This document shows, piece by piece, positions 24,984 through 36,800 of a DNA stretch of 64,000 nucleotides. Source of the stretch: Apostichopus japonicus (lineage: Eukaryota; Echinodermata; Holothuroidea; Aspidochirotida; Stichopodidae); NCBI RefSeq assembly GCF_037975245.1, contig NC_092567.1, forward strand, positions 21,178,876-21,242,875, in the 5' to 3' direction. The position numbers and the translations under genes were made by a program. Numbering within the stretch: position 1 is the stretch's first letter; every line of letters starts with the position of its first letter. The notes under the pieces are model-generated. The model had not been told where the DNA came from. It saw only the letters and a program-made list of their open reading frames with translations, and did not search any database.

Positions 24984-25181
24984 ATAAGTCTCAAAATCAT
25001 CATGTTAACAATGACATATCTGTGAAGTGATTTGAGATTGCATAGTTTACTGTATGGCGCTATATAAGAATAAATTATTGTATGATTATTATATCAAAGT
25101 TTTGTGTTTCACCACGAGATATTAATGTTAGCTCCTTTCTTTCCTTTACCTTCACATTTATCAGAGAATCCTTTATCAGCT

Positions 25182-28100
25182 ATGAAGTCCATTCGTGTTA
25201 TACCATTGACCTTGTTTACCATATGGTTAGTCATCTTCTGCTGTTACTATGCTAAAAGTGTCTTAAAAACAGATGAAGTCGCTGGATCAAAAAGAATGGC
25301 ACCACCAAGAAATGACGTCATTTCCAGCCGAGGTTCTAGACCAATCAAATACAACAACCGAACTGACGATACGAGTAAGTTAAGTATACATGAATTGTCC
25401 GCGTGCATTTACGTTATAGTCATTATAAAATAAAATGAAAACGTGTTTTGTTTATACTTTCAAAATCTCCATGTTTGAGTACAGGCCGATGGCAGGCAAA
25501 TGGGGACACTAGCTTCATAAGGATCAAAGAGATCCTCGCAGCGGTATCATTAAAAGAAAATGTAAGGATATAACAACTACAAAGTATTACGTTTTCCTTC
25601 AGCGTCTGCCTGTGATCCTGTGATCCTGCTGGGATTTTAATTGTTTTTTCTTCTCTTTTTTATTGGACTATAACATGTCAAGACAGATATTCGTCTCTAG
25701 GTCATCCTGTGAACAAATATTTAAGACAGAACTTCAGTCTCGATGACATATTCTAACAATGGAAATACTGAGAACATATTAGTGCTAGTATTTTTTTTTC
25801 AATAGCCTGAAATTTCATTTGAATATTCAGTTTGCATCAGCAATTATAAATATCGACTTGAAAGTTTATCCATGCATGATAACACTCAACAAACAGCGCC
25901 TATAGACCTATTAACGAAATCAAAATTGTACGCATTTTCTTGTTTCCAATGTTACTAATAAAACCAACAACCTTTTGAAATCAATTCAAGAATATGCCTG
26001 CTATATAAATCAAGATTTTTTGCTAAACACAACGAACAAAGTATGCTTTCTTTCATTTTTCTCTCTCTTTTGTTCCTATTACTCAGAAATCAACAATGAA
26101 TCAAGAACGCTAAACAATATATTACATGTTCGAGTAGATACTTCTAAATTCCAAAAAATCGGTGAGTTATAAATTAATTAATCATATCATTAAAATTAAA
26201 ATTAAAATATCTGAAAAATATCATTATGAAAGCTGGTTTCATTTTTTTTTTACATTTGTTGATTTTATTACGATTCTCGCTTTAAAATAGGTCATGTCAC
26301 ATTTCTACATCTCTCCATACATTTTTTACTTTGCCTTGGTAATGACGTCATCTTCCCTATGTGACCCAATTGATAACGATAATTTAAATGTTTCTTGTAT
26401 ATTTGATGAGGATATTAGGACAATAAATGTACAGTTAGACCGTTGAATGTTAATGAAAGCTATTAACGATATAGAGGTCTACCGCCGTCATATTGTTATT
26501 TAGACATTATCCAGATGTTATCAAGACGGTAATCGCTGAATAAGGATCTATGACCTTTGATCTCTCCGTATACAGAGCTAGATTTTTATCGTTCTAAAAG
26601 TCGGCCTTATTGCTTGATTCCTGTATCGCCCTACACAAAAAATACAATGGTTCAAATTGCGCTTAAAATGTCTTTCCTCAGATCTCCAAAGTTGCAAGAG
26701 TACACTATTGGATATCGAGGTAGCACCAGCGTATTCTATGCCCCTTACCGCCTTAGCCAGCTTTCCGCGTTCTGGTAATACATGGAGCAGATCACTCATA
26801 CAGATCGCTACCAAATATTCTACAGGAAGCGCCCATTGGGAGGCAGAACGAAAAATAGATTTAAAGAATTGTAAGTATACTTCAGAACCGATTTGTGTGT
26901 GTATGTGTGTGTGTGATATTAACAAAGGCAGCAAAGACGAGGGCGGGGAAGAGGGCACGTGCCACCCCCTTAACCCCCTCCCTATTCCGTTTTGTGGAAA
27001 AGACACTTCCCCTCCCCCCTACAAAGAAGTACACTAGGGTTGGAGATATAAAGGTGGTGGGTGGGGTGGGTTGAGATGGGAGCTTGAGGCTGGTTTAGTG
27101 GATATTAATTTGCTGATGGCAAGCGGCAGGTGACAGATGGCAAGGCAGCAACCGGCACATATTGTAATGATGTAGGGTGTAGGGTGTCGGGTGTAGGGTG
27201 CAGGGTGTAGGATGCAGGACGCAGGGTGCAGGTATTTTTCTTTTTCGAAGTTCGTTGAAGTAGTTGATTGGTTTAGGCGATTACTTTATCTCTGGGGTTT
27301 TTTTCCGTCAGGGTTCAAAGCTGGTTCGGAGGATTTCAAACTTCGAAAAGGCGTCTGTGTGAAGACTCATTTTTACGGGGAGAATCATATACCCAACTTT
27401 GATAATGGAGCAATCCTTCTGTTACGTAATCCATATTACTCACTGGTTTCTGAGTTTATGAGATTCTACAGCCGACTGCGAAATGTTTCTATGCCTGAAA
27501 TAATACGAAGCATGAGAAACCGGGATGGTGAGTATATACTTCTGAAGGGACATTCTTTCGTTACTTTGTTTGTAAACTTGACTCTTGTTTGTTCGTCTGC
27601 TTCCTCTTTTCTAGTATGTTTATTGTCAACAGTTTTAATCTTCAGCAGAAAGATTCTTATCAACACACCCCCCCCCCCCCTTTATTATATTTATTTAATA
27701 AGTCTATATGTGCTTTGACTGAACTTATATACTATGTAAACTAAGTTGTGACAGTGCTGCATACCACATACATAAGGACAGAACAATACTACATGGTATC
27801 AATTCCAAGGCACTGTTCACAGAGTTACGCTCATTTGTAGTACATGAGTCAACAATAAGTCAAACATAAAGATTGAGCGTAACTCTTAATGCAACGGGCG
27901 CATGTTGTGTAAACCACAATAGTATAAGGTAATAGTTACATAGTTTACATCAGCTTAAGAGTAACTTGTTGTTTTCACAATGCTGATACATTTGCAATTT
28001 GTGGTCTAGTTTTTTGTTTTTCTTTCAGAAAATCGAAAAAGAAATATTAGTTTTAAGAGACAGGTGCCGTTATGCATTCTATGAAGCTAATTGTGAATAT

Positions 28101-28511
28101 TAAAGACTTAAAATATTTGACAATTTTTTTTTTGGTCTAACAGAAAGGTGGACAAAATTTCTACCAACTTACGCTGAAAAGTGGAGAGATACTGCCATAA
28201 ACTGGATCACTCTCTGTGAACGACTGATGATCGTATTCTACGAAGACTTAGAAGAAAATCCAATTCATGAGTTAACGCGTATGGTCAAGTTTCTGGGTCA
28301 ACCAGTACTACCTCGTAGAATACAATGTGCTGTTCATTTTTATGCACCAATGAAAGGACGGCAAGATCATGCTAGTCAAATGACCTTTGACCCATACACA
28401 CCGGAAATGCATGGTATAGTTGATGGATACATAACGGAAGTCAATCGAACACTTTTACAGAAAAATGCTAATCCTCTTCCCGTTTACGAAAAATATTTAT
28501 TATCGTCGTAG
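25182..28511 (+). CDS. WSCD-type sulfotransferase, paralogue 2 (complete)
   Basis: Five coding exons: 25182-25374, 26087-26161, 26682-26870, 27312-27527, 28144-28511, giving 346 aa with the same four phase-1 introns as paralogue 1. ATG 25182 follows a splice acceptor (TTTATCAG) by two bases. Residues about 4-24 form a single membrane anchor. Exon 3 repeats the phrase AYSMPLTALASFPRSGNTW almost exactly, containing the PAPS 5'-phosphosulfate loop. Exon 4 has GVCVKTH and LLLRNPYYSLVSEFMRF (3'-phosphate region). Exon 5 shares LTRMVKFLGQP and MTFDPYTPEMHG with its paralogue. Exon 2 (stalk) is hardly alignable between the two. A Golgi glycan sulfotransferase role is inferred from the family; the substrate is unknown. 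It is a clear tandem duplicate of 12964-17458. Confidence 0.88.
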
Positions 28512-29661
28512 CTCAAATTAAGTGTTTACTATACGAAATCGCTTGGAATTTTTTATAACGATTGTATTTTTTGTAAGGTAAATTGTATAAAAACAAGAGG
28601 CAAAGTAATATGAAGATGTACCATGTTGGACGAATACAAATTGGTATATATCATATATCATCACGCGGTAAAGAATATTTTAAGGTATTCCCGTCAATTA
28701 AATCTATGGTAATCCAGTTTTACCACGTGGTAATAAACGTGATTAAAATATCTTAACGTATGTTCTGATTCACCATAGCAGGTACTTTGAAACTGTTATC
28801 AGTGCTCTTGTAGGGTCAAACAAGTATCACAATAAAGATACTATTTTGAGAACATTTTTTCAAGTTCAAGTCAAGGGACCTCCCTAAAGCTTCTATTTCT
28901 TTCAGAAGCTACATCCGACCCTCATCGACGCGATGGAAAATATATAGGCTATTATAACTTATGTCCTCATTGAAAAATCCGTACTCTTCAATTTTGCACG
29001 TTGATACAGTTTGTGCAACTAAACCCAACCCTGTATTAATATCATTAAAAAGGAAAATTCGGAGCTATACGACAACACACAGGATAAAGCTATAGATACC
29101 ATCATCTTCATACACTTGCATAGTTGCATGGTAATATCGTTTGGCTACCTTACAACTTAGCAATGTCGTATTATTGACAAATTTACAAAAGATAAACTCA
29201 GACGCCAACATCTGCAACTTGCATATTTACATTGAAAGATATCTTTAAAAACTAAGTATATTTTCCAAAAAATAAATTGCATAATTGAAAGAGTAGTCCA
29301 AAAAGTAAACTTAGGGGACATCACTTATGGAATTCATGGGATATTTGAATGAATTTAGGGACCGAACTCCGGCTCGCATTGTATTTTGTTTTTGTGTAGG
29401 GGGGGGGGGGCGTAACCGAGGGGAGTTATTTTTTTCCCCAAAGATCGTAACAGAAAACATCTTTCTGAGGTCAAAATTAGGTCATGCACATTGAGTATAA
29501 GAGATGTATTTCATCAGTGACTCGAAGGTTGTTTAATTAAGGTTTGAGAGGGTTACGAATTGTTTCACATGATCATGCAGACTAGTTCTTTGAAAAACAT
29601 AACATTGCTCCATTAAAATATGCAAAAGTGACCTTTACCTTCATCCCCTTTACAAGCTTTT
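28512..29661. other. Intergenic spacer, 3' flank of sulfotransferase 2
   Basis: AT-rich, with a G-run followed by CGTAACCGAGG near 29399-29420. That string resembles the end of the GCGCGTAACC-type element at 52184. No gene recognised. Confidence 0.4.
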
Positions 29662-29797
29662 GGGACGGTGGGGCTAGAAGAACATTTTGTTTGCTTTTAT
29701 AGATAACACACCAGGAACTATCATCTACATGAGTGTCCAATGTTTTTTCATCATTAATGGTAAAAGATAATGAATGTATCTATTGCCCCACCGCCCC
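29662..29797. mobile_element. Small MITE with GGGRCGGTGGGGC ends
   Basis: GGGACGGTGGGGC at the left and GCCCCACCGCCCC at the right are inverted repeats 13 bp long with one mismatch, enclosing about 110 bp of AT-rich DNA. No target duplication is obvious. Confidence 0.5.
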
Positions 29798-30403
29798 GGT
29801 AATGTCTAGGTATAAGTGACGTATCTTTAATAGTCTTTGTTTCTTCAGTGAAACTATCTTATAAGTGAAAGCGCTATTGCCCTGTGGAGTCACGCATGCG
29901 CCCACGTTTTAATTATTCAAATGATATACTAGAATTCTATATCCTCTGTAAAATATATTTTGTTGGATCTTGTTTAATGAGAGGAGTTTGTAATTTCATG
30001 ATCCGAAAAACTTAGTATCAACTTGAAAAGGAACTTGCCGCCATTTTACGTTCTTAGTAAAATATAGAGCAGTCTAAACTACAGTAAAACAACTTATTTC
30101 TTTAGGACACTTGATTTGTTAACATATTTTGATTGAGCCCTCTTAAAAATCGCCCCCACCCCCTCATGTACTAACACTTAATGGTCACATTAGGGGGTGT
30201 CTTCACTGTTACTTTTAAGAAGGTATATGGTATGAGTTTTTTGTATGATTAACAAAGCAGACATTCTGGACTACCACTGCAGAGGTTTTGGAGTCTGTGT
30301 CATGTTCTTGTAGGTTTGAGAGGGAACTGCTATAATATTACAATAAGCATTTTTGAAATGAAACATTCCAATGTCGCCGTAATTAAGTGTTATTTTATGC
30401 TAT

Positions 30404-30451
30404 GTCACCCTAAGTGTTTTGAAAAGAGTTAAATTCACTTAGAGTGACATG
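30404..30451. repeat. Hairpin, 14-bp arms
   Basis: TGTCACCCTAAGTG and CACTTAGAGTGACA are inverted repeats with one mismatch, separated by about 20 bp. It lies about 450 bp upstream of the glycogen synthase start. No function is claimed. Confidence 0.55.
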
Positions 30452-30908
30452 TACATGTGCCACTAATTAATTAGTTAATGAAATACTTTACATTGCAACA
30501 GGGGTATTATACATAGCACCCACACTGAAATTTTTTTGACTGCTCTTACTTGCAGCTAGCTTCAAGCCGGTTCAGTAAATTTCGATCGAAGTCTGTACAT
30601 GTGTACATGATACTGAATTTCTGCGATGTGTGTATGTTCGAGCCAATTAGGGGCTTACGCAACTTCACATAATCTGTTGACTGTGGACATGACCTTTAGC
30701 ATATCAGCTCAAGTGGTACGACGCGGTTCTGAAAGTATCATGTGAAGTTTATCACAGAATTTATGTGATCACAGCATAGCCTACGCCTATAGATTTACAA
30801 TATCCAGGGTAGTGCCTCGGTCGTCTGGAGGAAAACCTTGATTACAAGCCTACTGCATGCTTCACTGTCTCCATACCCCACAGCAGGTCCTTTAAAATAG
30901 TTTAAACG

Positions 30909-33783
30909 ATGGCTGCGAAATCACGTTCATCCCGCTTGGCACGGATTCAGAAAAGCCTACCGGCATTAAAATTGGACGATATTCATGCGTTCGGAGAACT
31001 GGATCATGGGCTGTCCGCAAAGGAAGAGAACCGATGGGTTTTTGAAGTGGCCTGGGAAGTTGCCAACAAGGGTGAGTGGCCGTGAGCCTGTCACACTCAT
31101 ATTTTAGCCTAGGCCTAAGTCAGTGTATAATAATGGGGAAAGTTCATTGCCAATAGCCTAGTTACATTGTGTATATGTACATTAAGTACCAAAGTTAGTA
31201 TAACCACCAATGGCAACGTGTTCGATGTAGCCTGAACTAGTAGTAGTACAGGGCTAGCCCAGAGGCCTACGGTATAGGGAAGTATGCAGCAACTTCTGGT
31301 GCCCCCCAAAATTACTGTGTTGTACATAATAATAAGCCTAGGCCTAGCTGCACATAACTAGACATGCAGTGCCCAGTTGCCAGTGTTGGTAAGTCATTTT
31401 GTAACCACTGTTTCAATCTACAAAGCTTTAACATACAAAACCAAAATGTGTACAGTGGAACAATTAAACATCAGTTTTAGATTATTTCACCCATTTAGCA
31501 GACTAATGCAGTAAACTTCAATGCACACACGAATTTAGACTAGGCCTAGAGACATTTTTGCTTGCTTCAAGCAGCTTGACTTCCAACCTTTAGGCTTTAC
31601 TATAGTTCTGCTATTTCTGGTGGAATCTGGTCAAATCATCAATAAAATCACATTGATGAAGGATACAACGAGAAACAGTTGAGCAAACTCAGCGAGATCA
31701 TCACCACTTTCAGGTTTTAGAAGAACATTAATGCCCTTTATAGCGAATTTACTGTATACCAGGGATTCCCTATCTGGGGTGCATGAACCCCAGGGGGTGC
31801 GTGAGTCCATCCCAGGGGGTTCGTGAGACGTTTCTGAAAGTCAAAACTTGGTGTACTTTTTGTTGAACTACAGTAAGTCCTTTAGTTTGTATAACTTAAC
31901 TAGTAAGGAAACGTTCGGGAATTGTTAACATGACGGGATACGAACCGAATATTAAGGAAACTTGAGGATGGATCAGTGTTTTAGGGGTTAGGTTTGATAG
32001 GTTTTTATGGAGACCGATTCCCCTTTGTTTTTATGACATTAGATTAACAGTATGTAGAACTAGATTAACACCTAACTGCTATGAGCAAAATAAATCAAAT
32101 TGAACTAGTGAAATAGAAACGGTGATATTATGCCACACCGATTCCCCTTTGTTGGAATAATAATGTAACTCCATTGTATGCATAACCGCCTAAAGTAGTG
32201 TAACCAACCCTTTTTAATTACGGTTGCCATAGTCGCACTGGCGACCACAATTCTTGGCTGGCGATAAGAATTTCTGGAAAAATTAATGCTAGTCGCCAGC
32301 CCTATAATACTGTGGCAATCAGTTTTTGCAACTGAAAATTTCACCAATGCTTACAAAAAACTGAAATGTACTTACAGTACCAGTTGACTAAACGCACGTT
32401 GCTATAAAATTAATATTGAATGGATTTCCCATTCCAAATTTTCGCAAAGTTCAGGGCAACAATAATTTCCTAAGACTGCTGTACACACATGTCTTAGTGG
32501 TCTGCGTACCATACCGTTGTAACATGCATCTAATTCCCATTGACATTGGTCACGGAACATAAGTAGGGCATCGACAATTGAACTTGCCCAAGTTCATCGC
32601 ACCACAGGAACAACCGAACGACACAACAACAACACATTGAACATTTTCCCGCCATCTGGACGCCGAGTGTAAATTTTGGTGTAATATGCAAATTATTGTA
32701 CTGTGCGGTTAAAACTTAACCTATTGCGACACACAAAAATTTTGGGAAGCTGTTGTAGAAGCAACTTTTGTATCAAATGTAAAGTACTGTAAGGTACTAT
32801 AATTTATAAAAGACGGTTTTCTTCAGGTGGTAAGGAAAAGGGGTGTTTCGGTGAACTGAATCTCTTTGTATACGGTTTTCTTCAGGTGGTAAGGAAAAGG
32901 GGTGTTTCGGTGAACTGAATCTCTTTGTATAGTATTTGGATACTTAAAATGACCATGTACATGCAGTTTCTATTTCTCTTTAAGTAAGCTCTACTTAGCA
33001 TTTTTATCCTTTGTGGATCTTGATTGGAATAAATACGAAATGTATTGTTTAATGCCAGTATTTAACGGTAAGCATTTCTTAAATTGTTGTACGTGTTTAT
33101 ACGTCTTTATACGATTCTGTGCGCGTATACACATGTCCAGTTATACATGAGTGGTACTGTAGCTATCGTTTACGTTACAGTATTGTCCCATACATGTGTG
33201 TACACACAGGCCTTATATTGCCACAACTATCAAAGCGCGGGAATTAGAACTTACAGTAATTATACTATAGTTCAACGTTACTGTAATCAGTACTGACAGT
33301 AGTGCTACTCGATGTTGAGCCTAGGCCTAGTGTTTTTTGTACTAATATTTAGCATATCAAAGTGGCGATCACAGTTTCATTCTGGGTGACCAGAATTTGG
33401 GAAAAATAAAGATCTAGTCGCCACAGGATTTTCCTCCTGGCGACCTCATTCACTGGGGAATTAAAAAGGGTTGAGTGTAACCCTCCCATTATACCCGAAA
33501 TAACTGCTCAGACTCCGATCGATATCGAGTGGACCTCACTTTATTTACCTACCACGAAGTAATATAACCCAAAATATATCAAATTGAACCAGTGAAATAG
33601 AAAAAGTAATAGTATTCTGATTGAATATTAGTAAAAAAAACGTTGGGCGAAATGACCAACAAGGTTGGGCGAAATGACCATGCTGGTTGGGTGAAATGAC
33701 CAGGCTGGTTGAGCCAAATGACCAGGCTGGTTGGGCGAAATGGCAGTTGGGCGAAATGGTTGTTGGGCGAAGTGACCAGAAAG

Positions 33784-33818
<35 letters not shown>

Positions 33819-36800
33819 GGCGCAATGCCAAAGTGTTTCACAAAACGTTTAGGTGGGTTGCAGGTTTTTTTTCAAGGATTGATATCTACGTCTGATGGGA
33901 CGTACAGTAGGTCAACCCCGCATGAAAGCTGCTAGAATGTGAGCCAGTAAAAATTGTTGTCAGCCTTCAAAGTTTGTGGACCACTTCTTTGCACCATCTG
34001 TGAAATGCAAGAATTTTACTTTTGTTCTTTTCTACAGTCGGTGGGATATACACTGTCCTGCGTTCCAAGGCAGGCGTGACCACTGATGAATTGGGGGACC
34101 AGTACTGCATGCTCGGACCATACAACGAAGCCACAGTCAGGACAGAAGTCGAAGTCTGTGAGCCCGAGAACGAGGTCATCAGGAGAGCCATCAAGAAGAT
34201 GACAGATCAAGGCTTAAAGGTAGAGAGTATAGAATTATGTCAACTTGTCCAGAAAGAATTCTCTTTCACTACACGTGACTAAAGAACGATGAAATACAAG
34301 AGAAAATTACAGGACATGAAATTCACTCTTGTCTTGGTCACACGTCCTTTATAGAATTCTCGATCACCTCTGGTCCATTATAATGGGTCATATCCCTAAT
34401 TAAATCTGTCAGAGAGGTTCAGAATTTTACCGTCCCCCTCCCCCGACCCGCACCATACCTTTCCGATCCTAAAGTGATGTCTTTAATCATCAAATCCAGT
34501 GTTTTTCAAGTTGCTCTGCATATATATATATTTTTTTTGTGGGGACGGGGGTAAAGTCTTGAAGTTCTTCTAGCTTCTGTCTGTGTTAATATTCCAGTTA
34601 CCTATAAGTGTAGCCCTTAAGTGGATACAGAAAAGAGAATTATGCTATCAGCTAATTTAAATAAGTACTAAACTAATTTTCTTTCCTTAAGGTGGTTACT
34701 GGAAAGTGGCTGATCGATGGTTCGCCCAATGTCATCCTCTTTGATATCAGTACCTCCGCGAGGTTTTTGGAAAACTGGAAGAACGAGCTTTGGGATTTAG
34801 CTCACATCGGCATTCCCTGGCACGACAAAGAATCCAATGACGCCACCATCTTTGGAAACCTGTGCACTTGGTTCTTATCGGATGTAAGTTCAGCACGAAT
34901 TAAACATTATTCGAGAAATTCATTACTGTACAGAGTTGGTTAAAGACTTTGAACATCTTAAAAAAATATATATTTAAAAAATGAAAAAGAGAAATTAAAA
35001 AAGGAGAAGAGAAAGGAAAGAAATATACTTCATTTGAGGGAAGGGGTGGGAGTGGGTTGGGGGGGAAGTTGTTGTGTTTAGGGGGAGTTGTAATTCAACA
35101 TGTTGTTCCCTAGATGCAAGTTTAATATCTATCACAAATATTAAGAGAACTCGGGTTATTTACAAATTCATCATTCCAGTAACAAGTAGCTTTGACAGCA
35201 ATTGATATAAAGGTGCTGTCTCTTTTTTTTTGTTCCCCCCCCTCCCCTCTCCCCAATCCAGTTTCGAAGTGTCTTTGAAGAATGGGAATCCCCTTTAATC
35301 ATAGCTCATTTCCATGAATGGCTGTCAGGGATCGGTTTACTCCTATGTCAACTCAAGAGGGTGGATATCTCGACGGTGTTTACAACTCATGCGACTCTGC
35401 TGGGCAGATATCTCTGTGCGGGAAACGTGGATTTTTACAACAACCTTGATAAGGTAATCTTACTCTCCATGAAACAGCTGGTTGTAATTCCATTTTTTTA
35501 TTGTAGTTATAAAAGATTTCAGGATTGGGAAACCTTTAGTATCAACCATCCAAATCTGGTTTGTGGGACATTCAGGATTGTTTGCTGAGAAATTACAATG
35601 CAGAAATATAAAAAAAAACAGCAAAATACACAAAACATGAGAGGTGCTAAGAAAATAATTTAGAAAAATAAATAAAGAGTGAACATCAGTTCAGTGTTGA
35701 ACATTTTATTTTCATTCATTGTTAAGTACCCTTACTGTATGTATCAGGAGTGTGTTGGCAACTTTGCAAACAATGGTGGGAACTTGCATATATAATGAAC
35801 CTTTTTATGGATAATTCAGGAAAGCTTTCCAACCCTGAAATGGCTTATCAAGCCCCAGGCGATAGCTAGTCTAGGATGTTGGGTTTGTGGCCTAACATCT
35901 TTAATTTAATATGATTCAAATTAGACAAAAAAGGGATCAATGACTTTACAAGATACTCAATATTTAAAAATGCAAATAAACTCATCCAAGGCGTATGCGA
36001 TTTATTTCTTAGTTTAATTTGGACAAGGAGGCAGGTGATCGTGGAATATATCACAGATACTGTATCGAGAGGGCAGCCGCCGCTACGGCTCACATCTTCA
36101 CGACGGTCTCCGAAATTACAGCCGACGAGAGCGAACATCTACTTAAAAGGAGGCCAGGTAAAAATTATAGAACTCACTAGTTGTATTTATACTAAGTAAG
36201 TACTTAGTATAAATCATTTCAGGCAGTGATTCTTCTGTTTTGAATTCCTCTGTCGGTTTGACATTTTTCCGACTTTAGCCGGTCCACAAACCCCCGGCCT
36301 CTCCCACCCCCCTCTCCCACCCTCTCACCAAGAACTAGAGAGAAACATTATTTGGAGCAGAGATCCACACAATTGTTATACTCATTATACCAAGATTGGG
36401 CAGTATGTAAATTAGGTCGGTACAGTGCTCAAACCTAAGGCCTTAAAGGCCCACATACCCGAACAAAGTTAGCTTGCTGGCCAATTTTTCTGTTATGGGC
36501 CAAATGAAACTCTCTCATTTGTTGGATCTTGGCAGGGGGGTGGGGGGTGGGGTGGGCGCTTGTAGGGAACCACTGGTATAGATGAGAGAGCCATGATTTA
36601 GAGATCAAAAGTGTTGGCAATATTAGACAAAATGAAAGAAAGTCATGTCTGAAAGATGGTAAAATTGTTAAACCCAACAAAGCAATATGGACATGGGCAT
36701 AAAATGCGAACATTTCTTTTTACAAAAAGTTGGAATAATCTACTAAAGATGATGAATTTATGAGTGACAATTTTTGTGTATGATTACATTTGTCCAAACC

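Noticed and set aside
26578-27037. 126-142 codon frames around exon 3 of the second sulfotransferase
   Set aside because: One frame extends exon 3 into its intron, the other is antisense; the paralogue's matching exon borders explain the region.
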